A DNA stretch of 58,019 bases from Clostridia bacterium (lineage in GTDB: Bacteria > Bacillota > Clostridia > TANB77 > CAG-465): assembly GCA_028684095.1 (NCBI GenBank), contig JAQUGQ010000009.1, positions 1 through 58,019 on the forward strand, in the 5' to 3' direction. The notes beneath the pieces were generated by a model, which ran no database searches, was not told the origin of the DNA, and saw only the letters and a program-made list of their open reading frames with translations. The translations under genes were made by a program, and so were the position numbers. This document shows, piece after piece, positions 8,139 to 17,300 of this stretch (its first letter is position 1; each line of letters begins with the position of its first letter).

Positions 8139-8795
8139 TTACTCTTTAAGTAATATTTTATTTTTACTTAATATATTTATCACTAATATTAAATAAACAA
8201 CTGATATACAAAATCCTTCTACAACATCACTTGCATAATGAACTCCTAAATATATTCTACTTATTCCTATTAATAATATTAACAACGATAATATAGATAT
8301 TAGAGTAATTTTAATATGTTTAGATTTTACAAATCTGAATACAAGATATATTATAAAACCATAGAATGCCATACTAACCATTGAATGTCCACTTGGAAAA
8401 CTATACCCAGTTTCATCTATAAGTGCAAAACCAATTGGTCTTTCTCTGTTGAATATATTTTTAATTATCCAATTTAACCCAGTTATTAAAATTAAGTTTA
8501 ATGTCATTAATTTTGAATAAATTTTATTTTTCATGAATACAAAAGAACTTATACATATAATTAATACTACTATAGAACTACCAATTTCAGTAATTAATTT
8601 TAAAAATACTGTCATATTGGGAGAAATAATAAGTGATACATATTTATATATATAATCATCAAATATATATATATCATTTTCATATAAGCTATGCATTATA
8701 ATAAAACAAATAACTAGCATAAATATAGCTATTATCCATGTGAAATTTTGGGTGATTATCCTTAAAATTTTAGTTTTAATATTTTGTAATTTCAT
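8139..8795 (-). CDS. PAP2-family membrane phosphatase
   Basis: 218 residues with about six membrane segments. The three PAP2 motifs are present: KNIFNRERP (KxxxxxxRP), PSGH, and SRIYLGVHYASD (SRxxxxxHxxxD), with the second and third His as catalytic residues. Such enzymes dephosphorylate undecaprenyl diphosphate, phosphatidylglycerol phosphate or phosphatidate on the outer face of the membrane. An AGGTAGG site precedes the ATG. It lies downstream of the amidase gene, separated by a terminator. The lipid substrate is not determined by sequence. Confidence 0.88.
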   Translation of the reverse strand: MKLQNIKTKILRIITQNFTWIIAIFMLVICFIIMHSLYENDIYIFDDYIYKYVSLIISPNMTVFLKLITEIGSSIVVLIICISSFVFMKNKIYSKLMTLNLILITGLNWIIKNIFNRERPIGFALIDETGYSFPSGHSMVSMAFYGFIIYLVFRFVKSKHIKITLISILSLLILLIGISRIYLGVHYASDVVEGFCISVVYLILVINILSKNKILLKE

Positions 8796-8883
8796 ATATC
8801 TACCTACCTATCCATATAGTGTATACTATTTATTATATACCATACGACTATTATACAACAATTTATTGTAAAACTCAAGTAAA

Positions 8884-8911
8884 AATTACTTCATAATTTT
8901 ATGAAGTAATT
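8884..8911 (-). terminator. Terminator after the amidase gene
   Basis: AATTACTTCATAA and its complement form a perfect 13-base stem with a 2-base loop, followed by TTTTTAC on the minus strand. Confidence 0.85.
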
Positions 8912-8935
8912 ATATTTTTATATTAATTATAGCTA

Positions 8936-10264
8936 TTATTTTATATTTAAATACTCTTGTATACTTTTAGCTATAGCTTCTACATATGCATTTTTGTTAT
9001 TCAATAAATTATTTAAATCATTTGAATAATTCATAAAGCCTAATTCTAATAAATATCCTTCTGCACCAATATTTGAATTATAATATTTGTTTACCCCATA
9101 TTTGGTATTTCTACCATCAATATATGCATTAGTTGCAATTCCTCCAGTTTCCCTTATCATGAACATATATTGGGTATCTGTTGTAATATTATATTCTTCA
9201 TAACCTAATTCAGATGCATATTTTTTTGCTTCAATAATTTCCTCTTCAATATAATTTCTAACATACACTCCGTCTTGCACTTTATATAATATATTAGGTG
9301 AGTATGTAGTATTTGCAATACTTACTATATTATCTGCTATTAATTTAGGAAAATACAAATTAGAATTAGAAGGTGAATAAACTTCTACTCCTCCAGTTTC
9401 CATATCAACATCACTACTATTTAGATGTATAGAAAAAACATATTTTGATTTTACTAGATTAGGAACAACACCTCTACCCTCTTCACCATATGCATCAATG
9501 TATTTATCTTCTTCTCTAACCAATTTTACTTTTAGTCCTAATTCTTCTAACCTGTTTTTTAAATTCAAAGAATACTCTAATACAATTTCAGATTCATTAT
9601 ATTCATCTTTAACTGCACCTGGATCATTACCTCCATGACCTGGATCTATTACTATATCATATATATCCACAGGCAATTTATTTTTTTTAACTGATATATT
9701 CATATATGAAACTAGAATACCCTTTAATAAATCTTCACTTGAACTTATATTTATCTTATTATTTGTATTATTTTTTGTAATAGTATAATACTCTACATTT
9801 TCATATTCTGTTTTGTTATTTAATAAATAATAATTATCACTTTGAATTTCATCTATATTAGATACAACTTTAAGTAATATATAGTATTCACCTTGTGCTA
9901 TCTCTTCTAAATTTATACCACCATTAATTTCATCTGATGTACTAAATGTAATACCATTTTCATCAATATTATAATCTACATCATAAGATATTTCTGTACT
10001 TTTTATATCTTTTAAAATTAATTTAACTTCATATATATTATTATCTGTTAAATTAATTTTCAATTTTCCATCAATATTTAAATGTGTCCCATAAACTATG
10101 TATTTATTAACCTTTACAAGTTCTGATTGTATATTGTTAATTATATTTTCTGTTAAAGCGTCTATTTCTATATTTGAACTATTATTATTTAATGTAAATA
10201 TTAGTCCCATAATTAGAATAATTATAGTAATTACTAATATTAATATCTTCTTATTTTTTATCAA
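8936..10264 (-). CDS. N-acetylmuramoyl-L-alanine amidase (Amidase_3)
   Basis: 442 residues. A signal-anchor helix (about 5-25) is followed by a roughly 170-residue beta-rich domain and then an Amidase_3 catalytic domain. The zinc and catalytic residues are all visible: His in IDPGHGGNDPGA, Glu in NESEIVLEY, His in FSIHLNSSD, and the catalytic Glu in LLELGFMNYSND. The enzyme cleaves the amide bond between MurNAc and the stem peptide outside the membrane. It starts at TTG behind GGGGTG. It is monocistronic with terminators on both sides. The N-terminal domain may position the enzyme; I do not recognise it. Confidence 0.9.
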   Translation of the reverse strand: MIKNKKILILVITIIILIMGLIFTLNNNSSNIEIDALTENIINNIQSELVKVNKYIVYGTHLNIDGKLKINLTDNNIYEVKLILKDIKSTEISYDVDYNIDENGITFSTSDEINGGINLEEIAQGEYYILLKVVSNIDEIQSDNYYLLNNKTEYENVEYYTITKNNTNNKINISSSEDLLKGILVSYMNISVKKNKLPVDIYDIVIDPGHGGNDPGAVKDEYNESEIVLEYSLNLKNRLEELGLKVKLVREEDKYIDAYGEEGRGVVPNLVKSKYVFSIHLNSSDVDMETGGVEVYSPSNSNLYFPKLIADNIVSIANTTYSPNILYKVQDGVYVRNYIEEEIIEAKKYASELGYEEYNITTDTQYMFMIRETGGIATNAYIDGRNTKYGVNKYYNSNIGAEGYLLELGFMNYSNDLNNLLNNKNAYVEAIAKSIQEYLNIK

Positions 10265-10383
10265 ACATTCACCCCATGTATTAAAACAAACTTATCTATA
10301 TATAGATTATATCATAATTATATATGTAGCATGTGACGGTTTTATGAAAATTTATGTCTTGCTCTAAAAACACAAATAAATAG

Positions 10384-10417
10384 AAAATAACAGATGAATA
10401 TAATTCTATGTTATTTT
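10384..10417 (-). terminator. Terminator after the lipid-cassette operon
   Basis: AAAATAACA and TGTTATTTT enclose a 16-base loop, with T-rich sequence following on the minus strand. A perfect 28-base palindrome at 10444-10471, overlapping the stop codon of the 114-residue gene, lies just before it. Confidence 0.6.
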
Positions 10418-10457
10418 AACTATTTATTAATTATTTTAATATATTTACATATTATAA

Positions 10458-10802
10458 TTATAATATGTAAAGCGCCATACACAACCCAAATGCTATTAAT
10501 GCTACTAAATATACTATAAGAAGTACTTTTAGTCCTTTATAATATGCTGTAACAAACTCACCTTGCACTTTATATATTTTAAGTAATATTGCCACTATAA
10601 TTATTATCGGCATTGAAATTACATTAAATATAATACCTATACTCACTATTAAAAATGATATAGCAACTTGATTCATTGATAGTGACTTATTTTCTACCAT
10701 TTTTTTCTCTTCATCTACATCGTTTTTCTTGAACATAGGTATAATAAAAGCTACTATAAATAATATATAAATCACTATTATTCCTATTACAAATAATTCC
10801 AT
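10458..10802 (-). CDS. Small membrane protein, paralogue of the next gene upstream
   Basis: 114 residues with three hydrophobic segments (about 3-22, 47-75, 90-112). It shares with the 122-residue neighbour the pattern LSxNQxAxxxxIVxIGI, then GEFxTAYxKxxKxL and a final FGLC. The loop after the first helix is charged. The family is not recognised and no catalytic motif is visible. It follows its paralogue after 70 bases without a clear terminator, so it is probably the last gene of the radical SAM operon. A GGGGTAAGG-type site precedes the ATG. Confidence 0.6.
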   Translation of the reverse strand: MELFVIGIIVIYILFIVAFIIPMFKKNDVDEEKKMVENKSLSMNQVAISFLIVSIGIIFNVISMPIIIIVAILLKIYKVQGEFVTAYYKGLKVLLIVYLVALIAFGLCMALYIL

Positions 10803-10872
10803 CGAACCTTACCCCTTTCTTTTTCAAAAATTCAATTAAAAAAGATATATGCTAATCGATTATAAACTTATA

Positions 10873-11241
10873 TCAGCAATACCTACTCCGTGCTGCAACA
10901 AGACACAATCCAAAGGATATTAATACTGCTAAATAAAATATAGTAAGTATTTTGAATGCTTTAAAATATGCTGTAGTAAATTCACCTTTTGATTCAAATA
11001 AACTAATAATTATTCCAATTATCAATATTACAAACATTGTAAATATATGACCTACAATACCAATAAGTACTATAATAATTATTAAAGCAATTTGATTACC
11101 TGATAGGCGTCTTTCATCTTTCTCTTTTTTTGTCATAACATGTGTAGCTTCTCTATTTCTTGCTTTTTTAATATTTAAAGTTAATAATATAACAAAAGTA
11201 AATATAAGTAAAACTAAAAATACAATCATACAATCAATCAT
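10873..11241 (-). CDS. Small membrane protein ending in a C-terminal cysteine
   Basis: 122 residues, three hydrophobic segments, paralogous to the downstream 114-residue protein (shared SGNQIALI and GEFTTAYFKAFK segments). It overlaps the Lgt-like gene by 8 bases, so translation is probably coupled. The last four residues are SRYC, leaving a free C-terminal cysteine, which its paralogue lacks. This is noteworthy because the operon encodes an ICMT-like methyltransferase, a family whose characterised eukaryotic members methylate C-terminal prenyl-cysteines. Any link is speculation. Confidence 0.6.
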   Translation of the reverse strand: MIDCMIVFLVLLIFTFVILLTLNIKKARNREATHVMTKKEKDERRLSGNQIALIIIIVLIGIVGHIFTMFVILIIGIIISLFESKGEFTTAYFKAFKILTIFYLAVLISFGLCLVAARSRYC

Positions 11242-12025
11242 TATTTTCCACCTTCCTTTTCTTAAATAACATAAATACTATTCCAAGTAAGCATATTATT
11301 TGATATATACTTAAAAACATAATTGTCTTTTCTGTTGCTCTTACAAATTCAATTATAAATCTAAATGCAAAATAATATATAACTAAATCTGAAAATAGCT
11401 CTCCATCTTTTAAGTCTTTCTTTTTATATTTTTTTACTACCAAATATACAAATAACATTATACAAAATACTGCTTCATACAGCTGTGTTGGTATTCTTGT
11501 ACCATCTCCAAAATCTATTCCACAAAAATCAGTTTTAATCCCATAACAACAACCAGATAAAAAACATCCTATTCTACCTATTCCCATTGCAAGTGCAGTT
11601 GATGGAGCAATGTTATTACCAAATCTCATACCCTCTATTTTATTTACTTTCTTATATATCCTAATAGCTATATATCCACCTACAAGTCCTCCTACTATTG
11701 ATTTACCAGATAATATAAATAGTTTTAAATTATTGACGTTATCTAATATTTTATCTAAATTTTCTATAATAACTGGTATTTTAGAACCTATAAACCCTCC
11801 AAGTAAAGCCATAATAACTATATCTAATGTATATTTACTTTTTTCTTTTGCTAACTTTTTACCTTCCTCATTTTCACTCTTTATTTTTTTATCAACTATA
11901 GACAATATTATATAACATATAATACCTAGTATTATAGCTAATGATACAAATATTGTATATGTAGAGATGCCCTGTATATTAGTTAATATTCCCCAATTTT
12001 CTGGTGTATAATGATTATCGAACAT
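11234..12025 (-). CDS. Lgt-like phosphatidylglycerol-dependent transferase, non-canonical
   Basis: About 263 residues with seven predicted membrane segments and the Lgt layout. The signature reads GRIGCFLSGCCYG, whereas canonical Lgt has GRIGNFxNGEL; the Arg is kept and Asn is replaced by Cys. The segment that is normally SFHGGLLG reads SIVGGLVGG, so the conserved His is missing. Lgt moves diacylglycerol from phosphatidylglycerol to lipoprotein cysteines. This variant may instead move the lipid to another acceptor. The start is ATG 12025 behind AAGAGGTGG; the earlier GTG lies inside that site. It overlaps both neighbours and sits in the radical SAM operon. Confidence 0.75.
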   Translation of the reverse strand: MFDNHYTPENWGILTNIQGISTYTIFVSLAIILGIICYIILSIVDKKIKSENEEGKKLAKEKSKYTLDIVIMALLGGFIGSKIPVIIENLDKILDNVNNLKLFILSGKSIVGGLVGGYIAIRIYKKVNKIEGMRFGNNIAPSTALAMGIGRIGCFLSGCCYGIKTDFCGIDFGDGTRIPTQLYEAVFCIMLFVYLVVKKYKKKDLKDGELFSDLVIYYFAFRFIIEFVRATEKTIMFLSIYQIICLLGIVFMLFKKRKVENND

Positions 12026-12473
12026 TACACTTTCCACCTCTTATTTTCTTCCCTAATTTACAGCAATTGTTACCAAGTATAATACACTCAAAAAGTTTTT
12101 GAGCAGAGCAATAACCAAAAGCCGCTATTGTTTGAAGAACTATCATTATCCATGTGATTATCCATCCAACAATATCAATTTTAAATATATAGAAAAATAT
12201 AATAGCAATAGCTGTCATTATAGATCCAGTATAATGTGCAAATTTTATGCTTTGTACATTAACAACTTCAACATCTTTTTTCTTAAATAAAATATTACCT
12301 ACAATTACTAAAGGAGCTTTTGAAACACCTAATATTCCAGATAAAATCATAATAATAAATGGAATTACAAGAAGTATCTTAGCTCCTGTTATCCCTATAA
12401 TCCAAAACATTATAGCTATACTAAACCTACAAAATGCAACAGATTTTTTATTTACATTTACCATTTTATTCAT
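12015..12473 (-). CDS. DUF4395-type membrane protein
   Basis: 152 residues with four hydrophobic segments. The N-terminal VNKKSVAFCRFSIAIMFWII and the general layout resemble the DUF4395 family of small membrane proteins of unknown role. The C terminus is Cys- and Lys-rich (CNN-type: NNCCKLGKKIRGGKCNVR). It overlaps the Lgt-like gene by 11 bases and follows the methyltransferase gene by 9 bases, so it is firmly in the operon. No catalytic residues are recognised. Confidence 0.65.
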   Translation of the reverse strand: MNKMVNVNKKSVAFCRFSIAIMFWIIGITGAKILLVIPFIIMILSGILGVSKAPLVIVGNILFKKKDVEVVNVQSIKFAHYTGSIMTAIAIIFFYIFKIDIVGWIITWIMIVLQTIAAFGYCSAQKLFECIILGNNCCKLGKKIRGGKCNVR

Positions 12474-12482
12474 AATATTTAC

Positions 12483-13130
12483 CTACTTTCTCATTATAAA
12501 TTTTGGAAAAAACATTCCTACTTTTTTCCTGTATTCTACATATTTTTCTTTGAATACTTTTTCAAGTTCCGTTTCTTCTTGCTTTGCTCTATAATACATT
12601 GATGGAATGAACACAAATGTAGTAAGTATAATTATTAAAATATTTTCATACATCATACCTACAGAATATAACATCCATATAATTGAAGCATATAGTGGGT
12701 GTCTTACATATCCATATATTCCAGTATCAATTAATTTATGATCCAAATATATTACTACGTTGTTCCCCCAGTTTGTGCCTAAACACTTTCTACCATATAA
12801 ATTTACAAATACACCAAATATATATATAAATATTGCTATAACTTTTAGAAAGATTACATAACTGCCTAATTCCAAACTACCTATTCTATATAATACAACT
12901 ATTGTGCAAATTGCAAAAAATGCTGTCATACTAAATGTCTCTACGGCTGATTTAACCTTTTTTTTCTCAAAACTTTTCTGATTTTCAGCATCTTTAAAAT
13001 TACTATATACTCTTAAATATATAGCTACTAAACCTAGAGCTACTACAAAATTGCACACTAATTCTAGTATTCCAAACTTATTTATATATTCTACAAGTAC
13101 ATTCTTATACATTTCTAAAATATTATTCAT
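12483..13130 (-). CDS. Isoprenylcysteine carboxyl methyltransferase-like (ICMT/PEMT) protein
   Basis: 215 residues, about five membrane segments. The SAM-binding C-terminal signature is clear: GIYGYVRHPLYAS, then RAKQEETELEKVF...YVEYRKKV...FFPKF. This superfamily methylates carboxyl, amine or other groups on membrane-embedded lipids or lipidated molecules. The ATG follows the radical SAM stop codon with no gap, and the ribosome binding site GGGAG lies inside the upstream gene, so the two are translationally coupled. The substrate is unknown. Confidence 0.85.
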   Translation of the reverse strand: MNNILEMYKNVLVEYINKFGILELVCNFVVALGLVAIYLRVYSNFKDAENQKSFEKKKVKSAVETFSMTAFFAICTIVVLYRIGSLELGSYVIFLKVIAIFIYIFGVFVNLYGRKCLGTNWGNNVVIYLDHKLIDTGIYGYVRHPLYASIIWMLYSVGMMYENILIIILTTFVFIPSMYYRAKQEETELEKVFKEKYVEYRKKVGMFFPKFIMRK

Positions 13131-14504
13131 TTATTTTTTCTCCCTATATATAGTGTTGTATGATGAAAATGGTATTTTTTTCATATCCTCTGTTATTACA
13201 TGAACACATTCCTTTTGCATTGATTTTGTATCAAAGTTGTATCTATCTATAAATGAAGAAATACTAATTCTAAATGTATTTTCATTTATATATTCTACTC
13301 TCTTATTCATATCCCATTTTAAAAAATCTTTTGGCACAAAATTTCTAAAGTCTTTCAAAAAACTAAGCACATTACAACAACAACTATTAAATAAAACATT
13401 TTTACCATCTTTTAATGCATCTTCAATCTTAAACATAAATGTATTATTTATATACGGTAAATATTTTTCTACTATATTTCCCCTAGTTATAGGTATGAAA
13501 TTACCATTATTTTTATATAAATATGTAAGGGCTACTCTTTCTACATTACAAGGAAGTGGTATAAAGTCCTCTCTTTTAAGCATTTTTTTAGTCTGATCTT
13601 CTATTTTATTTATAACATCTGTTAAAGTAGATCTATTTTCTCTGCATGTTTCATTCGTATTGTTCTCTTTCCTACCAAAATATGCTACTGGCTGAATATT
13701 CAATCCTCTTATGCATTTATTTTCTAGTGAGTATGATACAACTTGTCCAATTTCATTATCATTAATTCCATTTTCAACTGTCATAACCAAAGTTGTTGGT
13801 ATATTATACTTATTAAGCATATCAATACATTTTTGTTTTAATTCAATATTATTGTTATTTCTTATTTTAAAATATGTCTCTTTATTAAAAGTATCAAATT
13901 GTAGATATATTTCAAAATTACCTACTAATTTAGATAATTCTATTACAAATTCTTCATCTTCTGCTATTCTTACGCCATTTGTATTAAGCATTACATGTTT
14001 AAATCTTTTTTTTGCCGCTTTAATTATATCCAATATTTCAGTATGTAATGTTGGCTCTCCTCCACTTATTTGCAGAATTTCCGCATTTCCATCTTCTGAT
14101 TCTACTACAAAATCCATCATTTCTATTATTTTAGATAATTCTAGGTCTACACCTTTTCCAGAGTTTGCATAACAAGTATTACAATTCATATTACATCTAT
14201 TAGTTACTTCAATTAAAGATATACAACTATGTTGATCATGCATTTCACATAAACCACAATCATACGGACAACCTTTTACAGTTTTTGTTTGTGTTTTACA
14301 TTTGGTTCCTGGTTTATCAAATCTTCTTTTATTTACATAGTAATCTTTATCATGTTCTAAAAGTTCTTTTTGCTCTCCATGAGTATCACAATGTTTTAGT
14401 ATATATACTTTTCCTGATTCAAATATAACCTTAGCTGGTATTACTTTCAAACATTCATTACATAAACTATTAGTATATTCATGATATATATATTCTCTAT
14501 TCAT
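13131..14504 (-). CDS. Tes/MJ0619-like radical SAM enzyme
   Basis: 457 residues. The radical SAM CxxxCxxC motif is at residues 104-111 (TNRCNMNCNTC). It is preceded by additional Cys that fit accessory iron-sulfur sites: CNEC (15-18), CDTHG (39), CPYDCGLCEMH (79-86) and C94. GGEPTLH is the SAM-binding GGE segment, and the C-terminal part has a CCCN cluster and FIPLPC. This N-terminal layout is that of the family containing archaeal tetraether lipid synthase and MJ0619, which activate unreactive carbons on lipid chains or pterins. It is the first gene of an operon with ICMT-like, DUF4395 and Lgt-like membrane proteins, which favours a lipid substrate. AAAGGTAGA precedes the ATG. Confidence 0.85.
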   Translation of the reverse strand: MNREYIYHEYTNSLCNECLKVIPAKVIFESGKVYILKHCDTHGEQKELLEHDKDYYVNKRRFDKPGTKCKTQTKTVKGCPYDCGLCEMHDQHSCISLIEVTNRCNMNCNTCYANSGKGVDLELSKIIEMMDFVVESEDGNAEILQISGGEPTLHTEILDIIKAAKKRFKHVMLNTNGVRIAEDEEFVIELSKLVGNFEIYLQFDTFNKETYFKIRNNNNIELKQKCIDMLNKYNIPTTLVMTVENGINDNEIGQVVSYSLENKCIRGLNIQPVAYFGRKENNTNETCRENRSTLTDVINKIEDQTKKMLKREDFIPLPCNVERVALTYLYKNNGNFIPITRGNIVEKYLPYINNTFMFKIEDALKDGKNVLFNSCCCNVLSFLKDFRNFVPKDFLKWDMNKRVEYINENTFRISISSFIDRYNFDTKSMQKECVHVITEDMKKIPFSSYNTIYREKK

Positions 14505-14647
14505 TTTTTATTCTACCTTTCACATATTTAAATTATATCTTATTTTACTACCTTTTCATTATAAAGTCAATTACAAATAATTAATTTATATAATTATATA
14601 AAAAATTGTAAAAATATGTAGATTAATGTTATATTACAATAAAAAAA

Positions 14648-14680
14648 TTGAAGTATAATTTTTTAAAACTTATACTCCAA
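14648..14680 (-). terminator. Terminator after the DUF4349 gene
   Basis: TTGGAGTATAA pairs with TTATACTTCAA apart from one mismatch, and the minus strand then runs into seven T. Confidence 0.8.
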
Positions 14681-14701
14681 CTATTTTATAATTTATACTA
14701 T

Positions 14702-15616
14702 TTATTTTTTCTTAAATCTAATAATAATATATGCAATGAGAATTATTATTAATACTATTAATATATAAGGTATAATATATACTATAACCATAATTGTATT
14801 TATAAACATTTCTTTTATTTGTAGTAATGAAGATTCGAATGTATCTTTTATTCTACTAAATGTATTCTTTTCAGTTATTTTTGTACTCTCTACTTCTGTT
14901 AATTTAACTGTAACAGTTGAATATGATATTTGATTATCATATGAATCTTTTTGTCTTTGAAGTGATTCTCTTTGTTCTATAACCTTTTGAGTTTGATTAC
15001 TTATTTCAAGTAAATCTTTTGCAACCGTTGCTTTCTTAATCAATTCATTTAATTGTGCTTCTTGAAGTTTGTATGATTCTATTTTAGCTTCTATATCTGC
15101 ATAACTAGATGAAATATCTTGTGCTTCTTCATAATATGAAACAACATTAGCAATTTTTTTAAGTTCTATATTAAAACTTTCAAATTTATCTTTTGAAACC
15201 TTTATTGTCATATCAGCATTTCTTAAATTTGAACTTTGTGTTTTCATAATATCATATATGCTTCCTTGATTTTCTTGCATTTTTACAACATTAGCATTTG
15301 AAGTATTAATCAATTCCTTAATACTCTTTAAACTACTATCGTAATTGTCTGTTTGCATAGTTATATTTGATTTTTTTATAATTTTAGTTACGTCTTGTTT
15401 ATCAAAAGTTTGTTCATCTGGAACTCTGCTCTCTATTGATTGTGCTGATAAACCAGATTCAGGAGAAATAGAATCAAAATTAGGACTTGTTACTGCATTA
15501 CCAGCAGTATTAGTTTCTTGAATATTTTGATTGTAATTAATCACAAAAATAGCTAAGATTACTAAAACAATTATTACTATACTTATAATAAAAACTTTTT
15601 TCCTATTTGTAAACAT
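14702..15616 (-). CDS. DUF4349 membrane-anchored protein
   Basis: 304 residues. An N-terminal signal anchor (about 6-26) and a C-terminal hydrophobic helix (about 275-302) enclose an extracytoplasmic domain with the DUF4349 pattern: SNITMQTDNYDSSLKSIKEL near the start, YYEEAQDISSSYADIEAKIE, and a long coiled coil around LNELIKKATVAKDLLEISNQ. The role of the family is unknown; many members are membrane-anchored in Bacillota. ATG 15616 follows AAAGGTG by nine bases, so the GTG three codons earlier is less likely. It is transcribed separately from the ABC operon upstream. Confidence 0.8.
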   Translation of the reverse strand: MFTNRKKVFIISIVIIVLVILAIFVINYNQNIQETNTAGNAVTSPNFDSISPESGLSAQSIESRVPDEQTFDKQDVTKIIKKSNITMQTDNYDSSLKSIKELINTSNANVVKMQENQGSIYDIMKTQSSNLRNADMTIKVSKDKFESFNIELKKIANVVSYYEEAQDISSSYADIEAKIESYKLQEAQLNELIKKATVAKDLLEISNQTQKVIEQRESLQRQKDSYDNQISYSTVTVKLTEVESTKITEKNTFSRIKDTFESSLLQIKEMFINTIMVIVYIIPYILIVLIIILIAYIIIRFKKK

Positions 15617-15712
15617 TTTTAACACACCTTTCTTTAATAATTTTATTATACATTATCTTATTTTTATTTTCAATAGAATATACTAATAAATTATCATTAA
15701 TTATTATATTTT

Positions 15713-16492
15713 TTATGATCCAACCGATTGATATTTCTTTACACCAAGTTTCCATACTAAATAACAAGGTAATATAAATAATAGTGATGTAAATGGTGCA
15801 AATACATATAATATATTATTGCTTTTCTCAATAACATATAGAAGAGGATAGTAATTTACCATTGAAAGTGGTAATACAAATGTAAAAAAGTTAAGTACCC
15901 ACTTTTTATATATATTTAAAGGATACTGTGCTAAATCTCTTCCTCCATCAGTAAATATATTCATAAGTTCTAAACTTTGAATTGTAAAGAAAGTAAGTCC
16001 TGCCTTTAATATATGTAAACTCGAAAATATTACAACTGTTCCAATAATCATAAAAAACATAGTTATAATTTTATCTACCGATAATAAATATGGACAATAA
16101 TAGAACAATGCTATAAAAACAACTATTGCAAGTATTGCTCTACCTATTTTTACAAATTCTATTTTAGTACCAAGAACTTGAAGGATTATACCGATTGGCC
16201 TTACTAGTATTCTATCAAATTCTGCATTAGATATAATACTACTAAAATTATCGAAACCCCTAAAAAAACATTCACTTATTGAAAATCCAAGATAAGATAT
16301 TACAAAACAAATAAGTACATCTTCAAATGTGTATCCTTGTATATCCCCAAACTTTTCAAATAAAAAATATATAGCAAGAAGTGAAAACATTGAAGAGAAT
16401 GCTTGTCCAATAGCTGTCAATATGAATGACATCTTATACTGCATTAAACTTTTTATATGTATTTTCAAATATGTAAGATATATTTTAAACAT
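15713..16492 (-). CDS. ABC-2 type exporter permease (second subunit)
   Basis: 259 residues with six predicted membrane helices, of the ABC-2 (DUF990-type) permease family. The segment GFDNFSSIISNAEFDRILVR followed by P is a family hallmark in the cytoplasmic loop; its partner has a similar position. It probably forms a heterodimer with the permease encoded directly upstream, powered by the ATPase. Its AAGGAGG ribosome binding site overlaps the 3' end of that gene. The substrate is not evident; relatives export lipids, antibiotics or polysaccharides. Confidence 0.85.
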   Translation of the reverse strand: MFKIYLTYLKIHIKSLMQYKMSFILTAIGQAFSSMFSLLAIYFLFEKFGDIQGYTFEDVLICFVISYLGFSISECFFRGFDNFSSIISNAEFDRILVRPIGIILQVLGTKIEFVKIGRAILAIVVFIALFYYCPYLLSVDKIITMFFMIIGTVVIFSSLHILKAGLTFFTIQSLELMNIFTDGGRDLAQYPLNIYKKWVLNFFTFVLPLSMVNYYPLLYVIEKSNNILYVFAPFTSLLFILPCYLVWKLGVKKYQSVGS

Positions 16493-16493
16493 T

Positions 16494-17300
16494 TTAACCT
16501 CCTTGAATTACTACTTTTTTCATAGAATTTTTCATTAATAATTTTCCTAATGCTATTAAAATAACAATCCAAAATACTTGAATTCCTACTATTTTAATAA
16601 TCTCTAAATTACCAGATATATACCCATTATATATATTATATGGTATATTTTGTATATAGTAAAATGGTGTGTATTTAAGTATTGTTTGTACTATATCTGG
16701 CATAAGTGGAATTGGTATTAAACCTCCACTAAAAAAATCTCCCATTAAACTAAATGTTATTTTTACTCCCAAAGGAGATATTGCAGTTATTGTTAATATA
16801 TATATAATCATAATATATGATAATATAAGAATAGTACTAAAAAACATAGTAATAACAAACCAAACAGCAGCCATTATACTTACAGGTGCTGTCATAGTAA
16901 ATTCTCCGAGAAAAGGAAGCATACATATTAAAAATATTGGTAATGCTCTAAGTACCGTTTTCCCTACCTTAAGTGCAAGTGTTTTTATAAACCATATATC
17001 ATATAAGTTTACTGGTTTGGTTAATTCATAAGCTAAATTACCTGATGATATACTGTCAAAAATATCTTTATCAACACTCCAAAAAGCAAATAACATATAG
17101 AAAGCTTGTTGCAACCAAATATATGTAACTATTTGACTAGATGAAATTGCATTTGTATCAGAATTATTTATAAATGTAGTAAATAACATTATATACATAA
17201 ATCCCCATGCAAATTGTGTGGCTATTCCTGCTAGAGCAGCCACTTTATACTGTATTTCATTTAAAAACTTTATTTTAAAATATGCCAAATATAGTCTCAT
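16494..17300 (-). CDS. ABC-2 type exporter permease (first subunit)
   Basis: 268 residues, six membrane helices, ABC-2 type. The cytoplasmic loop carries DIFDSISSGNLAYELTKPVN followed by LYDIWF, the same position as the partner's RPIG loop. It overlaps the ATPase gene by 4 bases (ATGA-type), so expression is coupled. Order ATPase, permease, permease is typical of exporters of this group. Confidence 0.85.
   Translation of the reverse strand: MRLYLAYFKIKFLNEIQYKVAALAGIATQFAWGFMYIMLFTTFINNSDTNAISSSQIVTYIWLQQAFYMLFAFWSVDKDIFDSISSGNLAYELTKPVNLYDIWFIKTLALKVGKTVLRALPIFLICMLPFLGEFTMTAPVSIMAAVWFVITMFFSTILILSYIMIIYILTITAISPLGVKITFSLMGDFFSGGLIPIPLMPDIVQTILKYTPFYYIQNIPYNIYNGYISGNLEIIKIVGIQVFWIVILIALGKLLMKNSMKKVVIQGG

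Noticed and set aside
8139-8795. PAP2 gene as part of the radical SAM lipid cassette
   Set aside because: Two terminators and the amidase gene separate them, so a shared transcript is unlikely.
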